Below, in pieces: positions 1-5,883 of a DNA stretch of 10,890 nt. Within the stretch, counting starts at the first letter, position 1. Each line of letters begins with the position of its first letter. The translations under genes were made by a program, and so were the position numbers. This DNA is from Candidatus Omnitrophota bacterium. Lineage in GTDB: Bacteria; NPL-UPA2; BS750m-G34. The stretch is from positions 1 to 10,890 of the forward strand of contig DAOWKF010000062.1 in assembly GCA_030640045.1 (NCBI GenBank), read 5' to 3'. Below the pieces are notes generated by a model. That model was not told the origin of the DNA. It did not search any database and saw nothing but the letters and a program-made list of their open reading frames with translations.

Positions 1-19
1 ACAGGATAATTTTTTATTG

Positions 20-25
20 TATAAT
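20..25 (+). promoter_or_regulatory. -10 box of the initiator tRNA promoter
   Basis: A perfect TATAAT lies 11 bases before the tRNA-fMet gene, which puts the transcription start near base 32. The surrounding 5-35 is very AT-rich, as expected for a stable-RNA promoter. With a 17-bp spacer the -35 box would fall at or before base 2, so it is cut off by the window edge and cannot be checked. Confidence 0.6.
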
Positions 26-36
26 AAAATAGTTTT

Positions 37-113
<77 letters not shown>

Positions 114-120
114 TTATCTA

Positions 121-154
121 CAGGGCACTTACTGTTAGGTGGGTGCCCTGTTTT
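121..154 (+). terminator. Intrinsic terminator-like hairpin after tRNA-fMet
   Basis: A perfect 8-bp inverted repeat, cagggcac at 121-128 and gtgccctg at 143-150, encloses a 14-base loop and is followed by TTTT at 151-154. The position, 8 bases after the tRNA CCA end, fits a Rho-independent terminator. The T run is short, and the next tRNA begins only 23 bases later with no clear promoter of its own. Partial read-through or an RNA-processing role is therefore possible. Confidence 0.65.
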
Positions 155-177
155 CATAAAGGTTAAAGTGCGGCAAT

Positions 178-254
178 GGCGGTGTAGCTCAGTTGGTTAG
201 AGCAGGAGAATCATAATCTCTGTGTCCGGGGTCCGAGTCCCTGCACCGCCACCA
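178..254 (+). tRNA. tRNA with CAU anticodon (elongator Met, or Ile2)
   Basis: A 77-base tRNA gene with encoded CCA (252-254) and a perfect 7-bp acceptor stem (ggcggtg / caccgcc). The D arm is normal. The anticodon stem is ggaga / tctct, and the loop atcataa gives anticodon CAT. It lacks the initiator hallmarks of its neighbour, so it is either elongator tRNA-Met or the tRNA-Ile2 whose C34 is changed to lysidine; the sequence alone does not let me decide. Two positions are abnormal. The T loop reads tccgagt, so the near-universal T55 (pseudouridine site) is C. Base 32 of the anticodon loop is A where a pyrimidine is usual. The stems are intact, so I keep it as a gene and not a pseudogene. Confidence 0.9.
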
Positions 255-272
255 AAATAGGGAGGAACTTGT

Positions 273-467
273 ATGGCTAAAGTTTTAATTGTTTTATTTA
301 TCTTGTTTTTGTTTGTCGTATGTCTTTTTACTCACGAAGCTATTGCAGAAGAGAAAAAAGGTGATTTTAGTTTAGAGAAAAAAGATTACAAAATGGAAAA
401 GAAAGACTACGATGCGCAAATTGTGATGGCTCTGATTTTAGTAGCACTGGCCTTTGTATTAGGATAG
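273..467 (+). CDS. Small hypothetical membrane or exported protein (64 aa)
   Basis: I do not recognise a family. Residues 2-20 form a strong hydrophobic segment followed by H-E-A-I-A (21-25), so it could be a cleavable signal peptide (AIA-like site) or a transmembrane helix. Residues 26-48 are highly charged and carry two copies of EKKDY (35-39 and 42-46). Residues 49-63 form a second hydrophobic segment ending at the C-terminus. The layout predicts either a helical hairpin with a charged loop or a secreted peptide with a C-terminal anchor. The start is supported by GGAGGA at 261-266, 6 bases before the ATG. The gene begins only 18 bases after a tRNA, so it is probably co-transcribed with the tRNA or has a promoter inside it. 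Its stop codon lies within the ribosome-binding site proposed for the next gene, which suggests translational coupling. Confidence 0.65.
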   Translation: MAKVLIVLFILFLFVVCLFTHEAIAEEKKGDFSLEKKDYKMEKKDYDAQIVMALILVALAFVLG

Positions 468-475
468 GGAAAAGG

Positions 476-745
476 ATCAGGGTAAGGGTTAGTATAAGCG
501 GGAGAGTGCAGGGGGTCTTTTTCCGGTATAGCACCAAATGTAAGGCGCAGGAAAAAGGCCTTACCGGCTGGGTAAAAAATCTTTATTCAGGAAAGGTAGA
601 GTGCCTTTTTGAAGGTGATGAGACCATGATCAGGGAGATGATAGAGTGGTGTCATAAGGGTCCCCCTGGTGCCATGGTAGAAAATGTAGAGGTAAGCAGA
701 TTGACAGGGGAAAGCCGGTATGATATATTTAGGGTATGTGTGTAG
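476..745 (+). CDS. acyP: Acylphosphatase (probable non-ATG start)
   Basis: Acylphosphatases hydrolyse carboxyl-phosphate bonds such as those of acetyl phosphate and 1,3-bisphosphoglycerate in the cytoplasm. The signature SGRVQGVFFR is present, including the phosphate-binding Arg. G-W-V-K-N-L supplies the catalytic Asn, and EGDE...GPPGA-V-V follows as in the family. No in-frame ATG exists. The first GTG, at 506, lies inside the signature (the V of RVQGV) and would delete the first beta strand and the Gly-Arg. Reading upstream in frame gives RVRVSIS, a normal first strand. ATC at 476 is preceded by aggataggg at 461-469 with a 6-base spacer, and the same aggataggg precedes the ptsH start in this window. 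I therefore place the start at ATC 476, giving about 89 aa, the usual family length. ATA at 464 is a weaker alternative, and a sequence error cannot be excluded. Confidence 0.85.
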   Translation: MRVRVSISGRVQGVFFRYSTKCKAQEKGLTGWVKNLYSGKVECLFEGDETMIREMIEWCHKGPPGAMVENVEVSRLTGESRYDIFRVCV

Positions 746-755
746 TAATTAAGTG

Positions 756-1088
756 ATGAATATTACTATTAGCGGACGTAAAATAGAGGTAACTCAGTCA
801 CTGCGCCAGCATGCGGAAGATAAGATAAAGAAGGCCTTAAAATATAGTGATAAGATTATAGATGCGCATGTTGTTATGTCTATGGAAAAGTATATCCATA
901 CCGTAGAGATGACTTTTAACCTGGAGAGGAAGACTATTTTTGCTAAGGAATCATCCGGTGACATGTATACATCTGTTGATTTGGCTATAAACAAGATTAT
1001 AAAACAGTTGCGCAGGTATCATGACCGTCTCAAAGACCATAAAGTTAAAATAAAAGATCAGGAGGACCAGGAGGATAGAAATATATGA
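756..1088 (+). CDS. hpf: Short-form ribosome hibernation promoting factor (HPF/RaiA family)
   Basis: Members bind the decoding centre of the 30S subunit, blocking mRNA and tRNA sites, and promote inactive or dimeric ribosomes in slow growth. The 110-aa protein starts MNITISGR and has the beta-alpha-beta-beta-beta-alpha pattern. The family signature near the end of the domain is DMYTSVDLAINKIIKQL (69-85), followed by a basic helix R-R-Y-H-D-R-L-K. The long-form C-terminal dimerisation domain is absent, so this is the short class. ATG 756 gives the conserved N-terminus; GTG at 753 is directly adjacent and equally in frame. No strong ribosome-binding site is visible. The gene overlaps ptsN by four bases (ATGA), and its last codons contain the aggagg that serves ptsN. 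An hpf-ptsN pair is common near rpoN in Proteobacteria, but rpoN does not lie directly upstream here. Confidence 0.9.
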   Translation: MNITISGRKIEVTQSLRQHAEDKIKKALKYSDKIIDAHVVMSMEKYIHTVEMTFNLERKTIFAKESSGDMYTSVDLAINKIIKQLRRYHDRLKDHKVKIKDQEDQEDRNI

Positions 1089-1549
1089 GGATTATAGATT
1101 TTTTGAGTGAACAATGTATAAATATTAATCTCAAGGGCAGGAATAAACGAGAAATTTTAGAGGAACTGGTTGATCTATTGGTCAAGGCCGGGGAGATAGA
1201 AGATAAAGAAGAGATGGTAAAGGTTCTTTTAGAGAGAGAAAAACTTGGTTCTACCGGTATTGGTGAAGGGGTCGGTATTCCGCATGGAAAGACTAAGACA
1301 GTGAAAAAGCTTGTTGCAGCCTTTGGCCGCTCAGAAAAAGGTATTGATTTTGATAGTCTGGATGAAGAGCCCGCCTATCTCTTTTTTCTTATGGTTGCTC
1401 CGCAGGATTCAGCCGGACCACATCTTAAGGCTCTTGCCCGTATATCACGCCTGCTTAAAGAGAAAGATTTTCGTGAGGAATTAATGAGGGCATCAAACCC
1501 AGAGCTACTTTTCGCGGCTATACGCCGTAAAGATGAAGAGGCTAAATAA
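1085..1549 (+). CDS. ptsN: PTS EIIA(Ntr)-type nitrogen/regulatory phosphocarrier
   Basis: A 154-aa single-domain EIIA of the fructose/nitrogen type (PTS_EIIA_2). It accepts phosphate from HPr (or an NPr) on a histidine and, in characterised bacteria, regulates potassium uptake, nitrogen and stress pathways by protein contact. The active-site region is G-S-T-G-I-G-E-G-V-G-I-P-H-G-K-T (55-70), with phosphorylatable His67. The later HLKALARISRLLKE segment (about 113-126) is also typical. There is no attached membrane EIIB/C domain, so the role should be regulatory. Translation is probably coupled to hpf through the ATGA overlap, with aggagg motifs in the end of hpf acting as ribosome-binding site. 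hprK begins two bases after its stop. Confidence 0.93.
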   Translation: MRIIDFLSEQCININLKGRNKREILEELVDLLVKAGEIEDKEEMVKVLLEREKLGSTGIGEGVGIPHGKTKTVKKLVAAFGRSEKGIDFDSLDEEPAYLFFLMVAPQDSAGPHLKALARISRLLKEKDFREELMRASNPELLFAAIRRKDEEAK

Positions 1550-1551
1550 CG

Positions 1552-2502
1552 ATGGGGGCATTAAAGGTAAGAAGGTTTTTTCAAGATAACCGGCGAAGTC
1601 TAAAACTTTCTTTGATTACAGGAGATGTCGGTTTGGAAAATCTGATTGAGACCTGTGAGATAAATCGTCCGGGGTTATTCCTGGCCGGTTATAGAGAACA
1701 TTTTAATTCCAGCTGTGTAACACTGCTGACAAGACTTGAAGGAGGCTTTTTACAAAAATTAACTTCCGCAGACCGCCGGGAAAGAATTATTCATCTTTTG
1801 CAAACCAATATTCCATGTATTATTAATAGCGGGGCTGTTTTGCCTAAAGGGTTCATAAACCTGGCATCGCTCCATAAGGTAGCTATTATAAAATCGAAAC
1901 TTGTTTCTAATCTTTTATTTACCAGGCTTTCATCGTATCTGGAAGATTTTTTTTCTCCGGAAATGAGCATTCATGGGGTACTGCTTGATGTATATGGCGT
2001 GGGGACATTGATTATGGGTAAGAGCGGAGTAGGGAAAAGCGAATGTGCCCTTGCCCTTGTGCGGCGGGGTCATCGTCTGGTAGCTGATGATATCGTGGAT
2101 ATAAAATTAGAAGAAGGTCAAGTCCTAATGGGGGGCGGGCCGGAACTCATTCGTCATCATATGGAGATCAGGGGGCTTGGGATTATCAATATTCGTAATA
2201 TTTTTGGAATTGGATCCGTCCGTACTAAAAAACGTATTGAAATGGTTGTAGGTATGGAGGCATGGAAACCACGCAAGGAATATGACCGTCTGGGATTAGA
2301 AGAAAGAAAGATTACCTTTTTGGGAGTAAGCTTGCCGGAGATTGTTATCCCTGTTAGGCCTGGCCGGGATGTGGCTACTTTGGTAGAGATATCAGCTATG
2401 AATCAACGCCTGAAGATAATGGGATCTCATTCAGCCAAAGAACTTACCCAAAAATTGAGTCGGGCTATAAATCTTCCTACAGGTTCAGTAGAAGAGGAAT
2501 AG
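1552..2502 (+). CDS. hprK: HPr kinase/phosphorylase
   Basis: This bifunctional enzyme phosphorylates HPr on Ser46 with ATP or pyrophosphate and reverses the reaction with inorganic phosphate, linking PTS activity to energy state. The 316-aa length is normal. Residues 1-130 form the N-terminal domain. Residues 140-151 are the conserved HGVLLDVYGVG lead-in with His141. The Walker A is GKSGVGKS (156-163), followed by HRLVADD (174-180) with the catalytic Asp pair. The HprK signature MEIRGLGIINI is at 204-214 and the C-terminal LVE...NQRLK region is present. All key residues expected for both activities are seen. It sits between ptsN and rapZ, with its target gene ptsH downstream in the same operon. 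Outside Firmicutes, hprK is found in many Gram-negatives in such regulatory PTS clusters. Confidence 0.96.
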   Translation: MGALKVRRFFQDNRRSLKLSLITGDVGLENLIETCEINRPGLFLAGYREHFNSSCVTLLTRLEGGFLQKLTSADRRERIIHLLQTNIPCIINSGAVLPKGFINLASLHKVAIIKSKLVSNLLFTRLSSYLEDFFSPEMSIHGVLLDVYGVGTLIMGKSGVGKSECALALVRRGHRLVADDIVDIKLEEGQVLMGGGPELIRHHMEIRGLGIINIRNIFGIGSVRTKKRIEMVVGMEAWKPRKEYDRLGLEERKITFLGVSLPEIVIPVRPGRDVATLVEISAMNQRLKIMGSHSAKELTQKLSRAINLPTGSVEEE

Positions 2503-2506
2503 TATT

Positions 2507-3412
2507 TTGGCAGAGAGAAGAAAACCGCATTTTGTAATTATCACCGGGCTCTCAGGGGCAGGTAAAAACCAGGCGCTTAGGTGTTTGGAGGATTTGGGCT
2601 TTTTTTGTGTTGATAACCTTCCTACGTCGCTTCTCCTTACATTTGCCCAGCTCTGCCACCACTCCAGCACATCAATAGAGAAGATAGCGCTGGGGATTGA
2701 TATAAGGGAAAGGGTTTTTCTGGATAAGTTATTGGACACGCTTACGCGGCTTAAAAACGGCGGATATATTTATCGGATTTTATATCTGGAGGCTTCCAGT
2801 AAAGTTTTGATAAGGAGATTCAGTGAGACGCGGCGCAGGCACCCTTTAGGTGAGGGAGATTCGATTAAAGCTATCGGCCGAAGGCCGATTTTGCTTGAGA
2901 ATCTTGAGGTAGAGAAAAAAAGACTTGCGCCTATTAAAAGAAAGGCAGATTTTATTATAGATACAACTAATCTCAATGTCCACGAGCTTAAAGAAAGTCT
3001 TATTAAAAATTTTTTGGCACCGCCGGATAATGTTAAAATGATGGTCAATATTATTTCTTTTGGGTATAAATTTGGTTTACCCGAGTACGCTGACCTTATC
3101 TTCGACGTGCGTTTTTTACCCAATCCTTATTATATACGGCAGCTTCGTTTTTTAAGCGGCCGCGCCAAGGCTGTGCGTTCCTTTGTGTTAAAGGAGAAAA
3201 TCACCAGGGATTTTTTAGCAAAACTTTATACCCTCCTGGATTTTTTGATGCCCTATTATCGCCGTGAAGGGAAGGCCTACCTGACTGTAGCCCTTGGCTG
3301 CACCGGAGGGAAACATCGTTCAGTTGTGCTATCGAGCGAGTTAAAAAAACATTTTGCGAGAGACCGTGATGCAGTAGTGCGTTTGGAACATCGGGACATA
3401 AAGAAAGAGTGA
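2507..3412 (+). CDS. rapZ: RapZ/YvcJ family nucleotide- and RNA-binding protein
   Basis: Family members bind nucleotides. E. coli RapZ is an RNA-binding adaptor that controls glucosamine-6-phosphate synthase through small RNAs, but the role outside enterobacteria is unsettled. This 301-aa protein has an N-terminal P-loop (14-21, GLSGAGKN), then CLEDLGFFCVDNLP (26-39), a DIR segment (65-67) and R-R-F-S-E-T-R-R-R-H-P-L (103-114). The C-terminal domain carries FGYKFGLPEYAD (185-196), DVRFLPNPYY (200-209) and GCTGGKHRSV (264-273), all RapZ hallmarks. Walker A ends in Asn in place of the usual Ser/Thr, which may weaken Mg-nucleotide binding. The start is TTG, supported by agagga at 2492-2497. It lies four bases after hprK and four before the EIIA gene, a conserved association of RapZ with PTS genes. 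Confidence 0.95.
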   Translation: MAERRKPHFVIITGLSGAGKNQALRCLEDLGFFCVDNLPTSLLLTFAQLCHHSSTSIEKIALGIDIRERVFLDKLLDTLTRLKNGGYIYRILYLEASSKVLIRRFSETRRRHPLGEGDSIKAIGRRPILLENLEVEKKRLAPIKRKADFIIDTTNLNVHELKESLIKNFLAPPDNVKMMVNIISFGYKFGLPEYADLIFDVRFLPNPYYIRQLRFLSGRAKAVRSFVLKEKITRDFLAKLYTLLDFLMPYYRREGKAYLTVALGCTGGKHRSVVLSSELKKHFARDRDAVVRLEHRDIKKE

Positions 3413-3416
3413 TATT

Positions 3417-3899
3417 ATGATTAAGGTAATTATTGCAGGTCATGGCGGATTGCCCGGTAATCTTTTAGATACAGTGGAAAATATTACGGGAAAGATTCCG
3501 GATTGCGAGGCCATCTGTTTTAATCCCGGAGAGGGTAGACGCGAATTTCGTCATAAAATTGGCGCATCGTTAGAAAAATTCGGCCGGAGAGAAATTTTTT
3601 TATTCCTTACGGATGTCTTCGGCGGCAGCGCTTCGAATATTGGTTATTCCTTTGTCAATGAATATAACATCAAGATTGTTACGGGCGTAAACCTTCCGAT
3701 GCTTCTTACGTTAGCCAGTAACAGGGCATCGGATGATATAGATGATCTCTCATTTAAACTGATACAGGCAGGTAAGAATAGTATTCTTATAGCTGATACC
3801 TTACTTAAGGACAGGCGTCAGAGAATTCGAATAAAAATTATGAGGATAGGGAAAAAATGTCGATGGTTGAAAAAGATTTCGAGATTCAAAACGAGTTAG
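3417..3899 (+). CDS. PTS EIIA, mannose family, stand-alone
   Basis: A single EIIA(Man)-fold domain that would take phosphate from HPr on His9, in the motif GHGGLP (8-13). TDVFGGSASN (65-74) and VTGVNLPML (88-96) are the other conserved active-site segments. No EIIB, EIIC or EIID gene follows, so it probably signals and does not transport sugar. The domain should end near residue 130. The remaining 30 residues are strikingly basic (many Arg/Lys, from 132 on) and are not expected for the family. The last part of this tail is encoded in a different frame over the start of ptsH, an overlap of 37-43 bases. Calling it manX would imply a transport role that the context does not support. Confidence 0.92.
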   Translation: MIKVIIAGHGGLPGNLLDTVENITGKIPDCEAICFNPGEGRREFRHKIGASLEKFGRREIFLFLTDVFGGSASNIGYSFVNEYNIKIVTGVNLPMLLTLASNRASDDIDDLSFKLIQAGKNSILIADTLLKDRRQRIRIKIMRIGKKCRWLKKISRFKTS

Positions 3900-4129
3900 G
3901 TCTGCACGCCAGGCCCGCTGCCCTTTTCGTCAAGACAGCCAGTACTTTCAAGGCTGACATTCTAGTCGAAAAGGATGGCAAAAAGGTCAATGGGAAATCA
4001 ATTATGGGGATTATGATGCTGGCTGCAGCCAAGGGCAGTGCTATTAAAATAAAAGCCAGAGGCAGGGATGCAGACAAGGCGATTGGAGCACTTCAGCAAC
4101 TTATCCTTAGTAAGTTCGGAGAAGAATAG
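3863..4129 (+). CDS. ptsH: Phosphocarrier protein HPr
   Basis: HPr receives phosphate from enzyme I on His15 and passes it to EIIA proteins; HprK phosphorylates Ser46. Starting at ATG 3863 (M-V-E-K-D-F) gives 88 aa and places both residues exactly at the canonical numbers: His15 in LGLHARPA and Ser46 in GKSIMGIM. An upstream in-frame ATG at 3857 would add two residues and has the better-spaced ribosome-binding site (aggataggg, 3843-3851), so either start is possible. The start overlaps the end of the preceding EIIA gene, and ptsI starts at the base after the stop. Having both phosphorylation sites together with hprK in the operon indicates dual control of this HPr. Confidence 0.96.
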   Translation: MVEKDFEIQNELGLHARPAALFVKTASTFKADILVEKDGKKVNGKSIMGIMMLAAAKGSAIKIKARGRDADKAIGALQQLILSKFGEE

Positions 4130-5875
4130 ATGGAGAAATTAAGCGGTATTTCAGCTTCGGACGGCATAATACTTGGTAAGGCCATTGTTTTTCGCGCCGA
4201 GAAATTAGCTGTGCCTAAATATAGTATCCCTAATAATAAGGTTGCCTTTGAGATCGCTCGATTTGAAAGGGCGCTTGCCGATACTACTGAGGAAATATTA
4301 AAAATAAGAGAAGAAATAAGTCAGCGCCTTGATGAGGAACATACCCATATACTCGATGCCCATCTTCTCGTTCTCGAAGATGTCCTCCTTATCGAAGAGA
4401 CGATGCAGGGAATAGAGAAGAGAAGGCTGAATACCGAATATATTTTTATGGAAGTGCTGGAAAAACTTGTAAAAAGTTTTCAGGAGATGGAGGACGATTA
4501 TCTGAAAGAGAGGGTTTCGGATATCCGCGATATAGGGCGCAGGGTCTTACGTAATCTTATGGGTAAGAAGACCTCCAGGTCTCTCAGAGACATTCAAGAG
4601 GAGGTAGTCGTTGTTTCGCATGACCTTTCACCTTCAGACACTGCGCAGATCAAGAGGGACAAGGTCAAGGGTTTCGCCACTGACATCGGCGGTCAGACTT
4701 CTCATACAGCTATCATGGCCAAGGCCTTTCAGATTCCCGCAGTAGTCGGGCTTAAACATATAACAAGTGTAGTTAATGATGGTGATATGCTTATAATTGA
4801 CGGACATCATGGGTTAGTTATTATTAATCCTGACAAGAGAACGATCCGCCAATATGAGACTACAAAGCAACAGTTGGAAAAATTTACAACCGGGTTACGC
4901 GGGGTAAAGAAATTGCCGTCTGTAACTATGGACGGAAAAAAAATAGAACTTGCCGCAAATATTGAATTGCCGGAGGAGGTCCCGATTGTCATAGCCAATG
5001 GCGGACAGGGGATTGGATTATATCGAACTGAATTTTTTTATCTGAACAGAAAGGATCTTCCCTGTGAAGAAGAACACTTCCAGGCATATAAAAAGGTAGC
5101 AGAAGAAATTAATCCTTTTTCTTTAATAATTCGAACTCTCGATATTGGCGGAGATAAGTTTCTTTCTCCATTAACATATCCACAGGAGATAAATCCTTTT
5201 CTCGGATGCCGCGCTATTCGATTCTGTTTTGAGAGGCCTGACATATTTAAGGTTCAGTTGAGGGGAATATTACGCGCGTCATCATACGGCGCGGTAAAGA
5301 TAATGTTTCCTATGGTTACCACTCTCGAAGAACTCCTCCATGCAAAGGCGCTGGTTGAAGAAGCCAAGAAAGAACTTCAAAAGGAGAAAATTACTTTTAA
5401 CAAAGAAATAAAAATAGGAACTATGATCGAGACTCCATCTGCCGCAATGATAAGTGATATCCTGGCGAAGGAAGTAGATTTTTTCAGCATCGGGACAAAT
5501 GACCTCATTCAATATGCCTTAGCTGTAGACAGGGTCAATGAAAAAGTAGTATCTCTCTATCAGCCGACCCACCCGGGGGTTCTGAAGCTTATAAAGAATG
5601 TTATAGATGCCGGTCATAAGGCTAATGTATGGGTAGGGATGTGCGGGGAGATGGCAGGTGATCCCATTTATACAATTGTTCTTTTAGGCCTTGGCATTGA
5701 TGAACTTAGCATGAGTCCTGTGGCCATTCCGGAGGTAAAAAAGGTAATACGTTCTATTACTGTAGCAGAAGCTAAGGCAGTAACCCGGGAGGCCCTTGGG
5801 CTCTCTACCGGCCGGGAAGTTGAGATGCTGCTCAGGAAACAGCTAAAGAAGATTATGCCGGAGGTGCTGGTGTAG
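4130..5875 (+). CDS. ptsI: PTS enzyme I (PEP-protein phosphotransferase)
   Basis: Enzyme I autophosphorylates from phosphoenolpyruvate and donates the phosphate to HPr in the cytoplasm. The 581-aa protein is full length. It starts with the family's LSGISASDGIILGKA. The HPr-binding helical domain follows, then the swivel domain with the phosphohistidine in GGQTSHTAIMAKA (His192). The C-terminal TIM barrel has GIGLYRTEFFY (294-304), RTLDIGGDK (335-343), KIMFPMVTT (390-398), TMIETPSA (431-438), FSIGTNDLIQY (452-462) and GMCGEMAGD (503-511) with catalytic Cys505. There is no GAF domain, so this is the carbohydrate-type EI and not the PtsP-type nitrogen EI, even though EIIA(Ntr) shares the operon. 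It directly abuts ptsH. Confidence 0.98.
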   Translation: MEKLSGISASDGIILGKAIVFRAEKLAVPKYSIPNNKVAFEIARFERALADTTEEILKIREEISQRLDEEHTHILDAHLLVLEDVLLIEETMQGIEKRRLNTEYIFMEVLEKLVKSFQEMEDDYLKERVSDIRDIGRRVLRNLMGKKTSRSLRDIQEEVVVVSHDLSPSDTAQIKRDKVKGFATDIGGQTSHTAIMAKAFQIPAVVGLKHITSVVNDGDMLIIDGHHGLVIINPDKRTIRQYETTKQQLEKFTTGLRGVKKLPSVTMDGKKIELAANIELPEEVPIVIANGGQGIGLYRTEFFYLNRKDLPCEEEHFQAYKKVAEEINPFSLIIRTLDIGGDKFLSPLTYPQEINPFLGCRAIRFCFERPDIFKVQLRGILRASSYGAVKIMFPMVTTLEELLHAKALVEEAKKELQKEKITFNKEIKIGTMIETPSAAMISDILAKEVDFFSIGTNDLIQYALAVDRVNEKVVSLYQPTHPGVLKLIKNVIDAGHKANVWVGMCGEMAGDPIYTIVLLGLGIDELSMSPVAIPEVKKVIRSITVAEAKAVTREALGLSTGREVEMLLRKQLKKIMPEVLV

Positions 5876-5883
5876 GCATGTAG

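Noticed and set aside
506..508. GTG 506 as the acylphosphatase start
   Set aside because: It falls inside the conserved RVQGV signature and would remove the first beta strand and the Gly-Arg; homology clearly continues upstream.
2485..2739. 84-codon minus-strand frame across the hprK/rapZ junction
   Set aside because: Overlaps two well-supported genes on the other strand and shows no family features.
3840..3899. Frameshift joining the EIIA(Man) and HPr genes into a single fusion
   Set aside because: Each gene has its own complete domain, and ptsH has an upstream aggataggg ribosome-binding site and starts with canonical His15/Ser46 numbering; overlap is the simpler reading.
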